In this document: positions 1 to 7,790 of the stretch, one piece after another
Layout of the letters: each line of letters begins with the position of its first letter
How positions within the stretch are numbered: position 1 is the stretch's first letter
Assembly: GCF_016458235.1 (NCBI RefSeq)
Contig: NZ_JAEMHK010000003.1
Span: 349,133-413,132 of the forward strand
Direction of reading: 5' to 3'
Length of the DNA stretch: 64,000 nucleotides
DNA from: Geomonas propionica
GTDB lineage: Bacteria > Desulfobacterota > Desulfuromonadia > Geobacterales > Geobacteraceae
Translations under genes and position numbers: made by a program
The notes under the pieces: model-generated
Databases searched by the model: none
What the model was told of the DNA's origin: nothing
Seen by the model: the letters and a program-made list of their open reading frames with translations, nothing else

Positions 1-3000
1 CGTTGGAGGTCCACTTTTCCTTAGGGGGGCGCGGGGCCCCTGGCGAAGGGGCGGCGTCTTTTTTCTTGGACATCATTTTCTGCATGGTCAGGTTCTGTTC
101 AGCCCAGACCTTATTGAGTCGCTCCGGTACTCGACGCCACATCCGTTGCCCCGGTATCTTCCCCTGTAGTACCCCCCGGAGAAAAGAGCGCGTAACGGCG
201 GCGGCTTCCCCCCCTCTGTTGTTACTCTGCCGTCCTCGCACCTTCACCCGGTGGAGAACCTTCTCCGGCACAGCATTACGGTTCCAGCGACGCTCCTCCT
301 GCATCTGCGAGCGATGGGCGAGCATCTCCGTGATGTCGCGGTAGGGAACGGTGAACGGGGAAACTGTTCCATGGGGGGTGAGGACCAGTTTCCGCTTCCA
401 GTCGAAGTCCCCGTTGAACTTCCGCTTGCCGATCTTCTGCACCAGGTCTTTGTCGTTATCCTCGCTTTTCATGATCTCGTTGAAACCCGTGAGTCCATAA
501 AAGTTGTATTCGAAGATTTCAGTTCCCTGGTGATTTTCGTCTTTCAGCCGGTCTAACTGTTCGAGAAGCCACATCCCTTCCACTGTGTTACGGTCCGTGG
601 TGGGACCATCCTGGAGCCGCTGGTAGCGTTGATCCTGGCGCATCAGCATCGGAGCCGGCATCCCCTCTAGCTCGCCCCCGGCATTCACGATATCGGTCAG
701 CGGTGGTTTGTGGCCGAATTTGGCCGAGATGGTTACCGCTTTGCCATCCCGATAGGCGGGGCGCTTGCTCTGGTAGTGGATCCAGCCGATTTGGCCGCGC
801 GTCTTAACGGCAGCGATCTCGTCGGCCAGATTCTTTACCTCCAGGAAGACTGGCTTGCCGGTCAGTTCCAGCCGAGCGTTCCGCATCTGACGGATAGGCA
901 TGTACTGCAACAGGTTGTCCATCAGCTCGGAGCAACCGCAGGCCTTAAGGACGACATCCAGGTTTGTGAAGGGCTCTTTCAGCACCAACCCCTTTCCCTT
1001 AAGCCAAGAGTAACAGTCGGCTGTTTGAAATCGGGCAGGTCTGGGTAGGCCAACCAGGAGGCCATCGGTAGTTGCTGAAGCCACGAGGATTTGCTTGTCG
1101 GGCTCTTTGCCCCGGTTGTACCGCTCGATAGCCAGGAGGACTGCTCCCAAGGCTGCGCGGGGAAGCCCGGTGGTGAGCGCCGCGGTGCATGGATCGGAGA
1201 TAGGGGAAGGGCCGAGCCGTTTCATCTCCCCGCTGCTGGGGCCGTAGCTCTTGCGCAGGTTGATTGCCTGGGCCGTCTTACCGTAGAAGCTGTTGACGTA
1301 CTCTTTCGTCAACTGTTCCATGACCATGGCTTCCCGCCGTTCATCGGGAGGCAGAGTCTCATTTTTGATCTTCTTCTTGTACGTTCCGCGCTGATGAATC
1401 AGGTCCTTCAGGTGCTCGAAAAACGGCCGACGGGGCATCCCGTTCTCGTCCAACTGTACCGGCATTTCGAGACTCCAGACGGCCTGGATTCTAGCTCCCG
1501 CGGCCTTGGCCGTTATGATCTCGATGCTGGTAGCCACGCATTCCCCTTGCAGAGGATAGACGAGCCCGTACTTCAGGTGGGGTACCGCTAGGCAAGGATA
1601 CTGGGTCCGCTTGGGAAAGGAAAACCGGACCCGGGCGATACCAGGGATAATAGTGCGCTCCTCCCGCGTATTGCCAGACCGGCGGGCCGCGCGCCACCTC
1701 TGGTACCACTCGTTGACGAGGGTATTATCGGCAACGGTGGCCAACTCCCTTAGTTTTCGCGCTTGCCGCCGCCCACTGGCCCCCGCCCGTGCGATCTGGA
1801 TCAACTCAGCGTCAAACTGCTTCAAAACCTTGGCCCCCTCATCCTGGTCGTCATCTGGCTGAACGGCTCGTCCGTCCAGAATTGCCTTGACGGCTCGATA
1901 CTGTTCTGGTGTTACGCCCTGAGCACGAATAGCATCGTCGTCCAGATCGTTGAGACGATAGGTGAGGGGGAGGTATCGGACTGGCAAGGGAGGCTCGTAG
2001 AGATCGAGGTATTCCTTTTGTTTTTTACTGGGGTCGAAGGGGAGGGCGTGGGGATTGATACCGCAAGCTACGGCAGGCACCAGGCTCATGGCGCTCGGGT
2101 AGCACCCACAGAAGTCCACGTCGGTCCAGAGCCGGTTCCCCATGATCTCGATTCGATCGCTGCGCCCCTGCAGGTATCCTTCGTTCCGGCCGCCGTGGTA
2201 GCCTCGGCGAATCAGTTTCAGATGGTCGCCGTACGGAGACGATTTTACTGCGTTGAGGTAGTTTTTGAAGGCAGGGGAGCGGAGCAGGAAGCCGGTAACA
2301 GCTCCAGAGGCGAGAGTTTTGTAGAGCTTGGTTCTCCCGGAGAGCTTGATGAGGCAGTCAGTCAGCAGGAAGAAGAGTTTGAGTGTAACGGCGCTATCTT
2401 GTAGGGCATACTCTCTATATCGCGCCGGTTTCAACTTGAGGAAGCACTGCATCCTCTTCTTGTAGAAGTAGGGGATGTCGATTTTGAGATCGTTTTCGGA
2501 GCCGAGGAGAGCAGAGAGCTTCTTGAGGCTCTGGTATCCGGCTGGTGCGAGGAGGCGTGTGTCGTAGAGTTGGACATCGAAGGGGACGCCGGCGCCAATC
2601 TCCAGCCGGAAGGGGTGCAGACCGGTTACCGGACTCTTGCGGATCACGCTCAGCTTCCGGCTGATGTGGGCCTCCTTCCGGTCGGCCAGCACGCTCCATT
2701 CAGCCGTGGTGTGGTGGGAGATTAGAACAGCGACGTTTCTACCTTCAGAGAGGAGGCCCGGGATTTCGCCCCCGTTAACGGAACGGACGCCGATTGCCAC
2801 GATGTCGGCAAGAGTAAGCCGCTTTCCCGGTTCCACGTACTCAATGACGTTGTTGCTGCCCCCAGCCGCGGCGGTGGCAACCTGGTAGGAGAGGACAACG
2901 TTTCGGTTGCCGGACTCGAACCACTCCGCATCGAAGCCCATGAAGTAGACGTTCTGGTACGGCCGCAACGGCCAGGGGGGGGTGCGCAGGTAATCGAAGA

Positions 3001-3037
3001 TATGTCGATACTTGTCACTCAGGAAATCTAGGGACAT
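1..3037 (-). CDS. Family B DNA polymerase of a mobile element (partial, C-terminus off window)
   Basis: The minus-strand frame from the ATG at 3037 stays open to the window edge, giving 1,012 residues with no stop. Three 3'-5' exonuclease motifs are visible: FDAEW near residue 36, HHTTAEW near 110 and YALQD near 210-214. Polymerase motif A is DVDFCGCYPSAM (306-317), motif B is KEYVNSFYGKT (578-588) and motif C is ATTDG (655-659), with one rather than two acidic residues. This order is that of family B polymerases close to the protein-primed or organellar/viral type, but the protein is larger and has at least 340 residues after motif C. It would copy DNA, probably the element itself. The start overlaps the upstream 287-residue gene by 23 nt, so the two are probably cotranscribed. 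The family call is good. The exact subfamily (primer-independent pipolin type or another) cannot be decided by eye. Confidence 0.8.
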   Translation of the reverse strand, partial: MSLDFLSDKYRHIFDYLRTPPWPLRPYQNVYFMGFDAEWFESGNRNVVLSYQVATAAAGGSNNVIEYVEPGKRLTLADIVAIGVRSVNGGEIPGLLSEGRNVAVLISHHTTAEWSVLADRKEAHISRKLSVIRKSPVTGLHPFRLEIGAGVPFDVQLYDTRLLAPAGYQSLKKLSALLGSENDLKIDIPYFYKKRMQCFLKLKPARYREYALQDSAVTLKLFFLLTDCLIKLSGRTKLYKTLASGAVTGFLLRSPAFKNYLNAVKSSPYGDHLKLIRRGYHGGRNEGYLQGRSDRIEIMGNRLWTDVDFCGCYPSAMSLVPAVACGINPHALPFDPSKKQKEYLDLYEPPLPVRYLPLTYRLNDLDDDAIRAQGVTPEQYRAVKAILDGRAVQPDDDQDEGAKVLKQFDAELIQIARAGASGRRQARKLRELATVADNTLVNEWYQRWRAARRSGNTREERTIIPGIARVRFSFPKRTQYPCLAVPHLKYGLVYPLQGECVATSIEIITAKAAGARIQAVWSLEMPVQLDENGMPRRPFFEHLKDLIHQRGTYKKKIKNETLPPDERREAMVMEQLTKEYVNSFYGKTAQAINLRKSYGPSSGEMKRLGPSPISDPCTAALTTGLPRAALGAVLLAIERYNRGKEPDKQILVASATTDGLLVGLPRPARFQTADCYSWLKGKGLVLKEPFTNLDVVLKACGCSELMDNLLQYMPIRQMRNARLELTGKPVFLEVKNLADEIAAVKTRGQIGWIHYQSKRPAYRDGKAVTISAKFGHKPPLTDIVNAGGELEGMPAPMLMRQDQRYQRLQDGPTTDRNTVEGMWLLEQLDRLKDENHQGTEIFEYNFYGLTGFNEIMKSEDNDKDLVQKIGKRKFNGDFDWKRKLVLTPHGTVSPFTVPYRDITEMLAHRSQMQEERRWNRNAVPEKVLHRVKVRGRQSNNRGGEAAAVTRSFLRGVLQGKIPGQRMWRRVPERLNKVWAEQNLTMQKMMSKKKDAAPSPGAPRPPKEKWTSN

Positions 3038-3878
3038 CACTCGATCCGGAAATCTTTGGCGTTATGAGACGGATCGGCGGGATTTTCTTCTTCTTGAATT
3101 GAATCTGCTTCTCGGAGAGGATCTGATGGAGTCGTTCCAGCGGAGCGCACCCCGGCTTCCCCCCTGGATAGCAGCTCCGGTCCCCGCGGTTCCACAGGGA
3201 AAGGAGTTCTTCAATCCGGTCGTTCAGCTCCTGGCGATCAGTGAAGTCCCCCTCAATGGCGATCGGCTCGGTCCGGCGCGGGGAGGGCACCCGGCGCGTT
3301 TCGAACCGGACCAGATTTCGCCACAGCTCGGAGCCGGGGCGCCGGGAGTTCCCCTGGCATTCACGGATTTCCTGAATCACGGCTGGATACGGTTTTCGTA
3401 CGGCACAGGCGAGGTCCGGTAGCCCCGCAGTGGCGACCTGTGGCGACCTTTCCGGCAGGAAGGTGGTCAACACGATCCGTTTTCTCGACATCTTCATGGA
3501 GCCGAGGCTTGTCTCCCGGAAGACCCGATTAATCCCGTCTACCACCACTTGAGCGTTGAGCCGCGGAAAGACCCCCGCGTAAGCCCACCCCGTGAGTTCT
3601 TCCATCACAATCAGCAGCGGTTCGACGGCTCCCCCGTAACTCACCCGAGTTCCATGGATCACATAGGTTCCCGCCTGTACCGGTGGGTGAGGATGGCGTC
3701 GCTGGTGCCCCTCGCAGGAGAGCCGGAAAATTCGGTTCCTAAGAGCGCCATGTGTTGCGCCGTCCACCAAGGGGAGCAGCAGGTCCACAATCCGGGAGTC
3801 GCGCAATCCGAAAACTGTGGAGAGAAGGCGGGCTACTTCCGCGTGTATTGTCCAAGATTTGGTCATTTCGCCTACCAT
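3015..3878 (-). CDS. Unknown protein upstream of and overlapping the PolB gene
   Basis: This 287-residue protein is encoded just upstream of the polymerase and overlaps its start by 23 nt, so translation may be coupled. I do not recognise the family. The middle (VEPLLIVMEELTGWAYAGV, about residues 85-103) faintly recalls the core strand pattern of integrase- or transposase-type nucleases, but no convincing DDE triad can be assigned. The C-terminal third is basic, with the run QFKKKKIPPIR near 260, which suits a nucleic-acid partner. The context suggests a replication accessory protein, and that is inference from gene order only. The start at 3878 is the first ATG of the frame. An ATG four codons further in is equally possible. 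Confidence 0.55.
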   Translation of the reverse strand: MVGEMTKSWTIHAEVARLLSTVFGLRDSRIVDLLLPLVDGATHGALRNRIFRLSCEGHQRRHPHPPVQAGTYVIHGTRVSYGGAVEPLLIVMEELTGWAYAGVFPRLNAQVVVDGINRVFRETSLGSMKMSRKRIVLTTFLPERSPQVATAGLPDLACAVRKPYPAVIQEIRECQGNSRRPGSELWRNLVRFETRRVPSPRRTEPIAIEGDFTDRQELNDRIEELLSLWNRGDRSCYPGGKPGCAPLERLHQILSEKQIQFKKKKIPPIRLITPKISGSSDVPRFPE

Positions 3879-4306
3879 CTGGTCAAATCGCGCACACGTT
3901 ACGCGTTTATCTATTTGAAAATATTATATAAAGTTGGTCTAGCTGTTGAGAAAAAAATTACAGTATATCGTACTGAATCTAATCACTTAATCATATGATT
4001 TTATAGCAAAAAGTTTCGTTTAGTACCACCCGAATTGTTCGCCCGCCCGAGACAGCTTTCCGTCCCTGAGTTCCTTCCTCCCAATGAATTCGCTTCTGAC
4101 AAAGTGGCGACAGCCTCTTCCTGATAACAGACCGATATTCCATCATAAAATGAAAACTGGGTCTTGTGTTTGCTCCTATTCCGGACAAAAGCCGATGTTG
4201 TCCCGTCAGCTCCATCCCAGGAAAGGAGGCGCAGTAATCGAGGCGAGTGTTAGTTGGGAAGTATTGGAATTCACACCCTGAATGAAAAGAGCATTGTGGA
4301 GGGACT
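3879..4306. promoter_or_regulatory. Divergent intergenic region between the PolB operon and parB
   Basis: About 430 bases without a convincing gene separate the leftward polymerase operon from the rightward parB operon, so both promoters should lie here. The part from 3900 to 4020 is strikingly AT-rich compared with the genes on either side. It contains a short inverted repeat, CAGTA-TATCG-TACTG, at 3961-3975, which could be an operator for a small DNA-binding protein such as the AlpA-like product downstream. No textbook -35/-10 pair stands out. A partition or replication site is possible but not shown. Confidence 0.35.
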
Positions 4307-5128
4307 ATGGAAGAAGCAATTGAACAAAATGAAATCCTCTCCGAGGAGACACCGGTGACCACACCTGCCGGCACTTACGAGATCGGGCAGCTTTACCACA
4401 TCAGCCCCTTCGACCTGGAAGGCGACCCGCAACAACCGCGCAAGACCTTTGACGCGGAGGCCATGGCCTCCCTGGTCAAGTCTATAAAACACTACGGTGT
4501 TCTCCAACCGGTCCTTTTCCGGCAGGACCCCTCCGGCGCCCGCATCGTGGTTGCCGGGGAGCGTAGGGTGCGGGCCGCCCGTGAGGCAAAGCTGGAGTCA
4601 ATCCCGGCGCTGTGCACCAGCGGCGATACCGCGGAAAAAGCCCTGGTGGAGAACCTGCTCCGCTCGGACCTGACGGTGGTGGAGGAGGCAGAGGCGGTCA
4701 AGCGCCTCCAGGACGAGGCGGGCTACAAGAACAAGGAGGTCGCAGCGATCATTGGCAAGGCCGAGTCGACGGTCTCGGAGATCCTCTCGCTGAACCGGCT
4801 CCCGGAGGAGATTCGGAATCGGGCCCGGGGGAATCGCTCCCTGACACGCGCCGCTCTGGTCAAGATTGTGGGCAAAGGGAAAGATGAAGCAACCATGATC
4901 GCGGAGTTCGCCCAGTTGTTGGCAGAGCTGAGCCAGGGGAAGGAGCCCAAAGCGGTGCCTTCGGCAACCGATAAGCTCCTGTCTAAGATCGAGGCTTTGA
5001 TTACGGCCATAAAAGGGATTTCCTTCGATGAACTGGAGGGGGCGACTCGGGACCGGCTGGTAACCGACCTGGTGACTCTGGAGACCTTCATCTCCGAAAA
5101 GTTAGGCCAACAGAAGGAGGAAGTATGA
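4307..5128 (+). CDS. parB: ParB/Spo0J-family partition or nucleoid-binding protein
   Basis: This is a 273-residue protein of the ParB/RepB family. The N-terminal ParB domain (about 25-120) contains DPQQPRKTF and the CTP/DNA-binding box GERRVRAAREA. It is followed by the helix-turn-helix region YKNKEVAAIIGKAESTVSEI (about 143-162). ParB binds parS-like sites, loads as a CTP-dependent clamp and normally works with a ParA ATPase. No parA lies in this window, so the partner may be left of the window, or the protein may act as an orphan regulator. Its stop overlaps the next open frame by 4 nt (ATGA). It is placed directly opposite the element's DNA polymerase, fitting a maintenance module of an excised circular form. 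Confidence 0.88.
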   Translation: MEEAIEQNEILSEETPVTTPAGTYEIGQLYHISPFDLEGDPQQPRKTFDAEAMASLVKSIKHYGVLQPVLFRQDPSGARIVVAGERRVRAAREAKLESIPALCTSGDTAEKALVENLLRSDLTVVEEAEAVKRLQDEAGYKNKEVAAIIGKAESTVSEILSLNRLPEEIRNRARGNRSLTRAALVKIVGKGKDEATMIAEFAQLLAELSQGKEPKAVPSATDKLLSKIEALITAIKGISFDELEGATRDRLVTDLVTLETFISEKLGQQKEEV

Positions 5129-5208
5129 AAGGGAACAAGATAGGTGCCCCCCTGGCATCGATACCCCCTCGATTCGGGGAGCCCGGTTTAATTGGAAAGG
5201 AGGCAAAG

Positions 5209-5568
5209 ATGCATTTTACTGCTGAGCTTAGAGCATCCGATGAGCTCTTCCAGGCGCTCGCGGAAGCTATCACCATAGGGGTGATGAAGAACCTCGACCA
5301 GAGGTTCACTGTCCTGGAAAGTGCCTTGGCCAAGGCTAGAGAAGGGAAGCACATTCCCACCGACAACCGGGACCCCAAGGGGACCACCAGCACCTCGAAG
5401 GTGCTGACCCGCCGCCAAGTGTTAAAGATCCTTGGCGTCTCTGGCACCACCCTCTGGCGGATGGAGCAAAGTGGTACCTTCCCCAAGGGAAGGCAGATCT
5501 CCACCCGCCGCGTTGGGTACTTGGAAGCCGACGTAGAAGCCTGGATGCAGAACCGGCAGGCAGCCTAG
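5209..5568 (+). CDS. AlpA/MerR-type small DNA-binding regulator
   Basis: The frame is open from an ATG at 5125 that overlaps parB, but the ATG at 5209 is preceded by GGAAAGGAGG at 5194-5203, an excellent ribosome binding site, so I choose it (119 residues). The C-terminal half has VLTRRQVLKILGVSGTTLWR, followed by GTFPKGRQISTRRVGYLEADVEAWM. This is the winged helix-turn-helix of AlpA-type excisionases and regulators. Such proteins control integrase expression or excision in P4-like elements. The N-terminal half (ELRASDELFQALAEAITIGV) is predicted helical and may oligomerise. It forms an operon with parB and is followed by a strong terminator. Confidence 0.78.
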   Translation: MHFTAELRASDELFQALAEAITIGVMKNLDQRFTVLESALAKAREGKHIPTDNRDPKGTTSTSKVLTRRQVLKILGVSGTTLWRMEQSGTFPKGRQISTRRVGYLEADVEAWMQNRQAA

Positions 5569-5599
5569 CCACCGGGTGCAACGCGACCGCTAAACAAAT

Positions 5600-5640
5600 C
5601 TCGGCGCATCGAACCATTTCGGTGCGCCGAGTCTTCATCA
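5600..5640 (+). terminator. Intrinsic terminator after the parB operon
   Basis: CTCGGCGCA at 5600-5608 pairs perfectly with TGCGCCGAG at 5623-5631. An extra CGAA/TTCG pairing lies inside, and a T-rich run (TCTTCATC) follows. It ends the parB-AlpA transcript and, read the other way, could also stop transcripts leaving brxL. Confidence 0.7.
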
Positions 5641-5741
5641 CCCCACCCCGTAACCACGATGGCCACACAAGCAATTTCCTGGATGTTGGTTAATTCATCA
5701 TGAACCTGTTGAGTAATACCTCGTCAGTCCGTATTTCAGCA

Positions 5742-7787
5742 TCACAACCCCAGCGCTTTAAAAGCCCCGGTTTTCGGATCACCGAAAAAGATCGGATCAA
5801 CATGTTCCATAATGTCAGAACTGACATCAAGGAAGTTGCGCTTATTTTCTATGGGTATAAGTGCCTTTCTGGCACCGTTATCCATTGCGACCTGCAGAGG
5901 TTCAGAAAGCGAGCGGAGTGGTTTGATGTTGCCCTGAATGCTCATGTCTCCAAGCACCAGCAGTCCTGGGAGAACTGTTGCTTTCCGTAATGACGAGTAA
6001 CAGGCGACAAACAACGCCACGCCAATTTCGCACTCCTGCTTGTTGTTCAACAAATCAATCGCCTCAACATGGAAATCGGTGTTATCAACCTCTTTTCCGA
6101 TACCATACTCATTCATATGGGTTTTCAGATAGCTGAAGGCACGGTTGATGGATTCTTTCATTGCACCACTAATGCCACCTGCCAACTTTAGTTTTCCTGT
6201 GCCATGGGAAAGACTAACTTCAAGTCGGTATAAACCAACTGTGCCATCACTGCTGACAGACGCACTATAGACGGTACCTGGTGGCAACGGTTCTGCGGTG
6301 ATCAGGTCACGTCCACCTTGTTCAGGAACACCGACAAACTTTTCCTCGCCGGTTTCATTGACGGTATAGCTGAATGAGGTGTGGTAATACTCAAACGAGC
6401 CCATCTTCTTCAATTGCTCTTTAACGCGGCGCCGACCTTCCATGGCAATTTCGGTCAACTCAGCCAATTCATCTCTACTGATTTCACCATGCGGGTAGAG
6501 CACCTTCATAAGTCCGGAAACTGTTTTGCGAACAGCTTTGCGGTCACGAGCGTTAAGATGACTGCCAAGCGCAAAGTGATGGTCTATGACTTCAGTGAAA
6601 TTGTGCTTTCGTAACTCCCGAAGTGCCTCTGCAAGATAATCCACAACAAAGCCATAACGATCGGTGAAATGTTCGTTATGCATCTTTGGAATTTCCCAAC
6701 CAGGCACATAGAAGTGCAACCGGTCTATAAATGCCATGTCGTCCCGGATAACATCCGGCATTGGTGCGAAAAGGTGTCCCGTCTGCACCATTACATCAAT
6801 TGGCTGATTGGTGTTGCCAAACATGGCAATACTGGCGTAGCCCCGGTCTTCCTCATGACCTCGCTGAAACGTGCCAGACTCGCAATAGGTCTTCATCGTG
6901 GTGATAACTTCTTTCGGCATTTTCTGAAGGTCAGCAACTTCATCAAAACCAACAACATCCCAGATACTGACCATCCCCTTCTGTTTGCCGCTCATGTGGC
7001 CAAATAGATTTGCAACCGTAGTCGGCCCTGTCATAAGGGCTGCATACGGAGATATTTCCTGCACCACATAGCTCTTGCCTGTACCGCGTGGCCCAAGTTC
7101 GACAAGGTTGTAGTTTCGTTCTGCAAGTGGAATCAAGCGAATAAGGAACAGCAGTTTCAGGCGTCTGTCCATTTTGCTCGGTTCATACCCCATACTGCGG
7201 ACGATAATGTCCATCCACTCGTCGGAGCTGAATTCTGAACGCCCTTTTCGGTAAGCATCTAGGTCGAAAGTGGCAAGCTGTATCGGGGTAAGCTTGTCGA
7301 TCCAGAATGGGTTCTTACCCTTGTTGGCTTCGTCATACTCGAAGCGCATATCGATCTGCGCCCATATACCACCGGTAAGTAGTCTGTCGTAGTCACGTAC
7401 ATAAGAGTCAGGTATGTGCACAAACTTATGACCAAAATTTATTGATTCTGCCCAGTATTCCGAGTCAGTCAACCGCACCTTGACCTTGTCAATAAAGGTG
7501 AAGCGCCCCTTCTCCTTGACTTTGCTCTGGGCTTTCGTTGATTCGTCAGGACGGATGTAATTATTGGCAAGCGTTTCGTTGACCACCTGCATGCCCATCT
7601 GAATGGCCATTTCATCAGAAGACGCGCAATACTTCCCTAAGAGGTACTCCAGAACAAACACTGGCACATTTGCTCCGACCTTAACCTTTCGGACAAGGTC
7701 TTTGCGGACCACCTTGCCTGGGAAAATTCGATTAACCTTGTCATCCAGGACATCAATTCCTGTGCTATTGGAAGTATTTTCAGCCAT
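5742..7787 (-). CDS. brxL: BREX system Lon-like AAA+ protein BrxL
   Basis: This 681-residue protein matches BrxL, the final gene of type 1 BREX operons. The AAA+ core has Walker A GPRGTGKS at 232-239 and Walker B VVGFDEVAD at 278-286. The C-terminal part is the Lon-protease-like fold ending in LRSLSEPLQVAMDNGARKAL and a DP-containing tail. I do not see the classical Lon serine/lysine environment clearly, consistent with views of BrxL as a DNA-acting AAA+ motor rather than a simple protease. It follows pglZ with 3 bases between stop and start. In BREX, BrxL is needed for restriction of phage but not for host methylation. Confidence 0.93.
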   Translation of the reverse strand: MAENTSNSTGIDVLDDKVNRIFPGKVVRKDLVRKVKVGANVPVFVLEYLLGKYCASSDEMAIQMGMQVVNETLANNYIRPDESTKAQSKVKEKGRFTFIDKVKVRLTDSEYWAESINFGHKFVHIPDSYVRDYDRLLTGGIWAQIDMRFEYDEANKGKNPFWIDKLTPIQLATFDLDAYRKGRSEFSSDEWMDIIVRSMGYEPSKMDRRLKLLFLIRLIPLAERNYNLVELGPRGTGKSYVVQEISPYAALMTGPTTVANLFGHMSGKQKGMVSIWDVVGFDEVADLQKMPKEVITTMKTYCESGTFQRGHEEDRGYASIAMFGNTNQPIDVMVQTGHLFAPMPDVIRDDMAFIDRLHFYVPGWEIPKMHNEHFTDRYGFVVDYLAEALRELRKHNFTEVIDHHFALGSHLNARDRKAVRKTVSGLMKVLYPHGEISRDELAELTEIAMEGRRRVKEQLKKMGSFEYYHTSFSYTVNETGEEKFVGVPEQGGRDLITAEPLPPGTVYSASVSSDGTVGLYRLEVSLSHGTGKLKLAGGISGAMKESINRAFSYLKTHMNEYGIGKEVDNTDFHVEAIDLLNNKQECEIGVALFVACYSSLRKATVLPGLLVLGDMSIQGNIKPLRSLSEPLQVAMDNGARKALIPIENKRNFLDVSSDIMEHVDPIFFGDPKTGAFKALGL

Positions 7788-7790
7788 ATA

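Noticed and set aside
3..3422. Rightward open frames of 83-213 codons across the first 3.4 kb
   Set aside because: They are shadows of the leftward PolB gene and its neighbour. The leftward frame is open throughout and carries all polymerase motifs; the rightward ones show no family resemblance.
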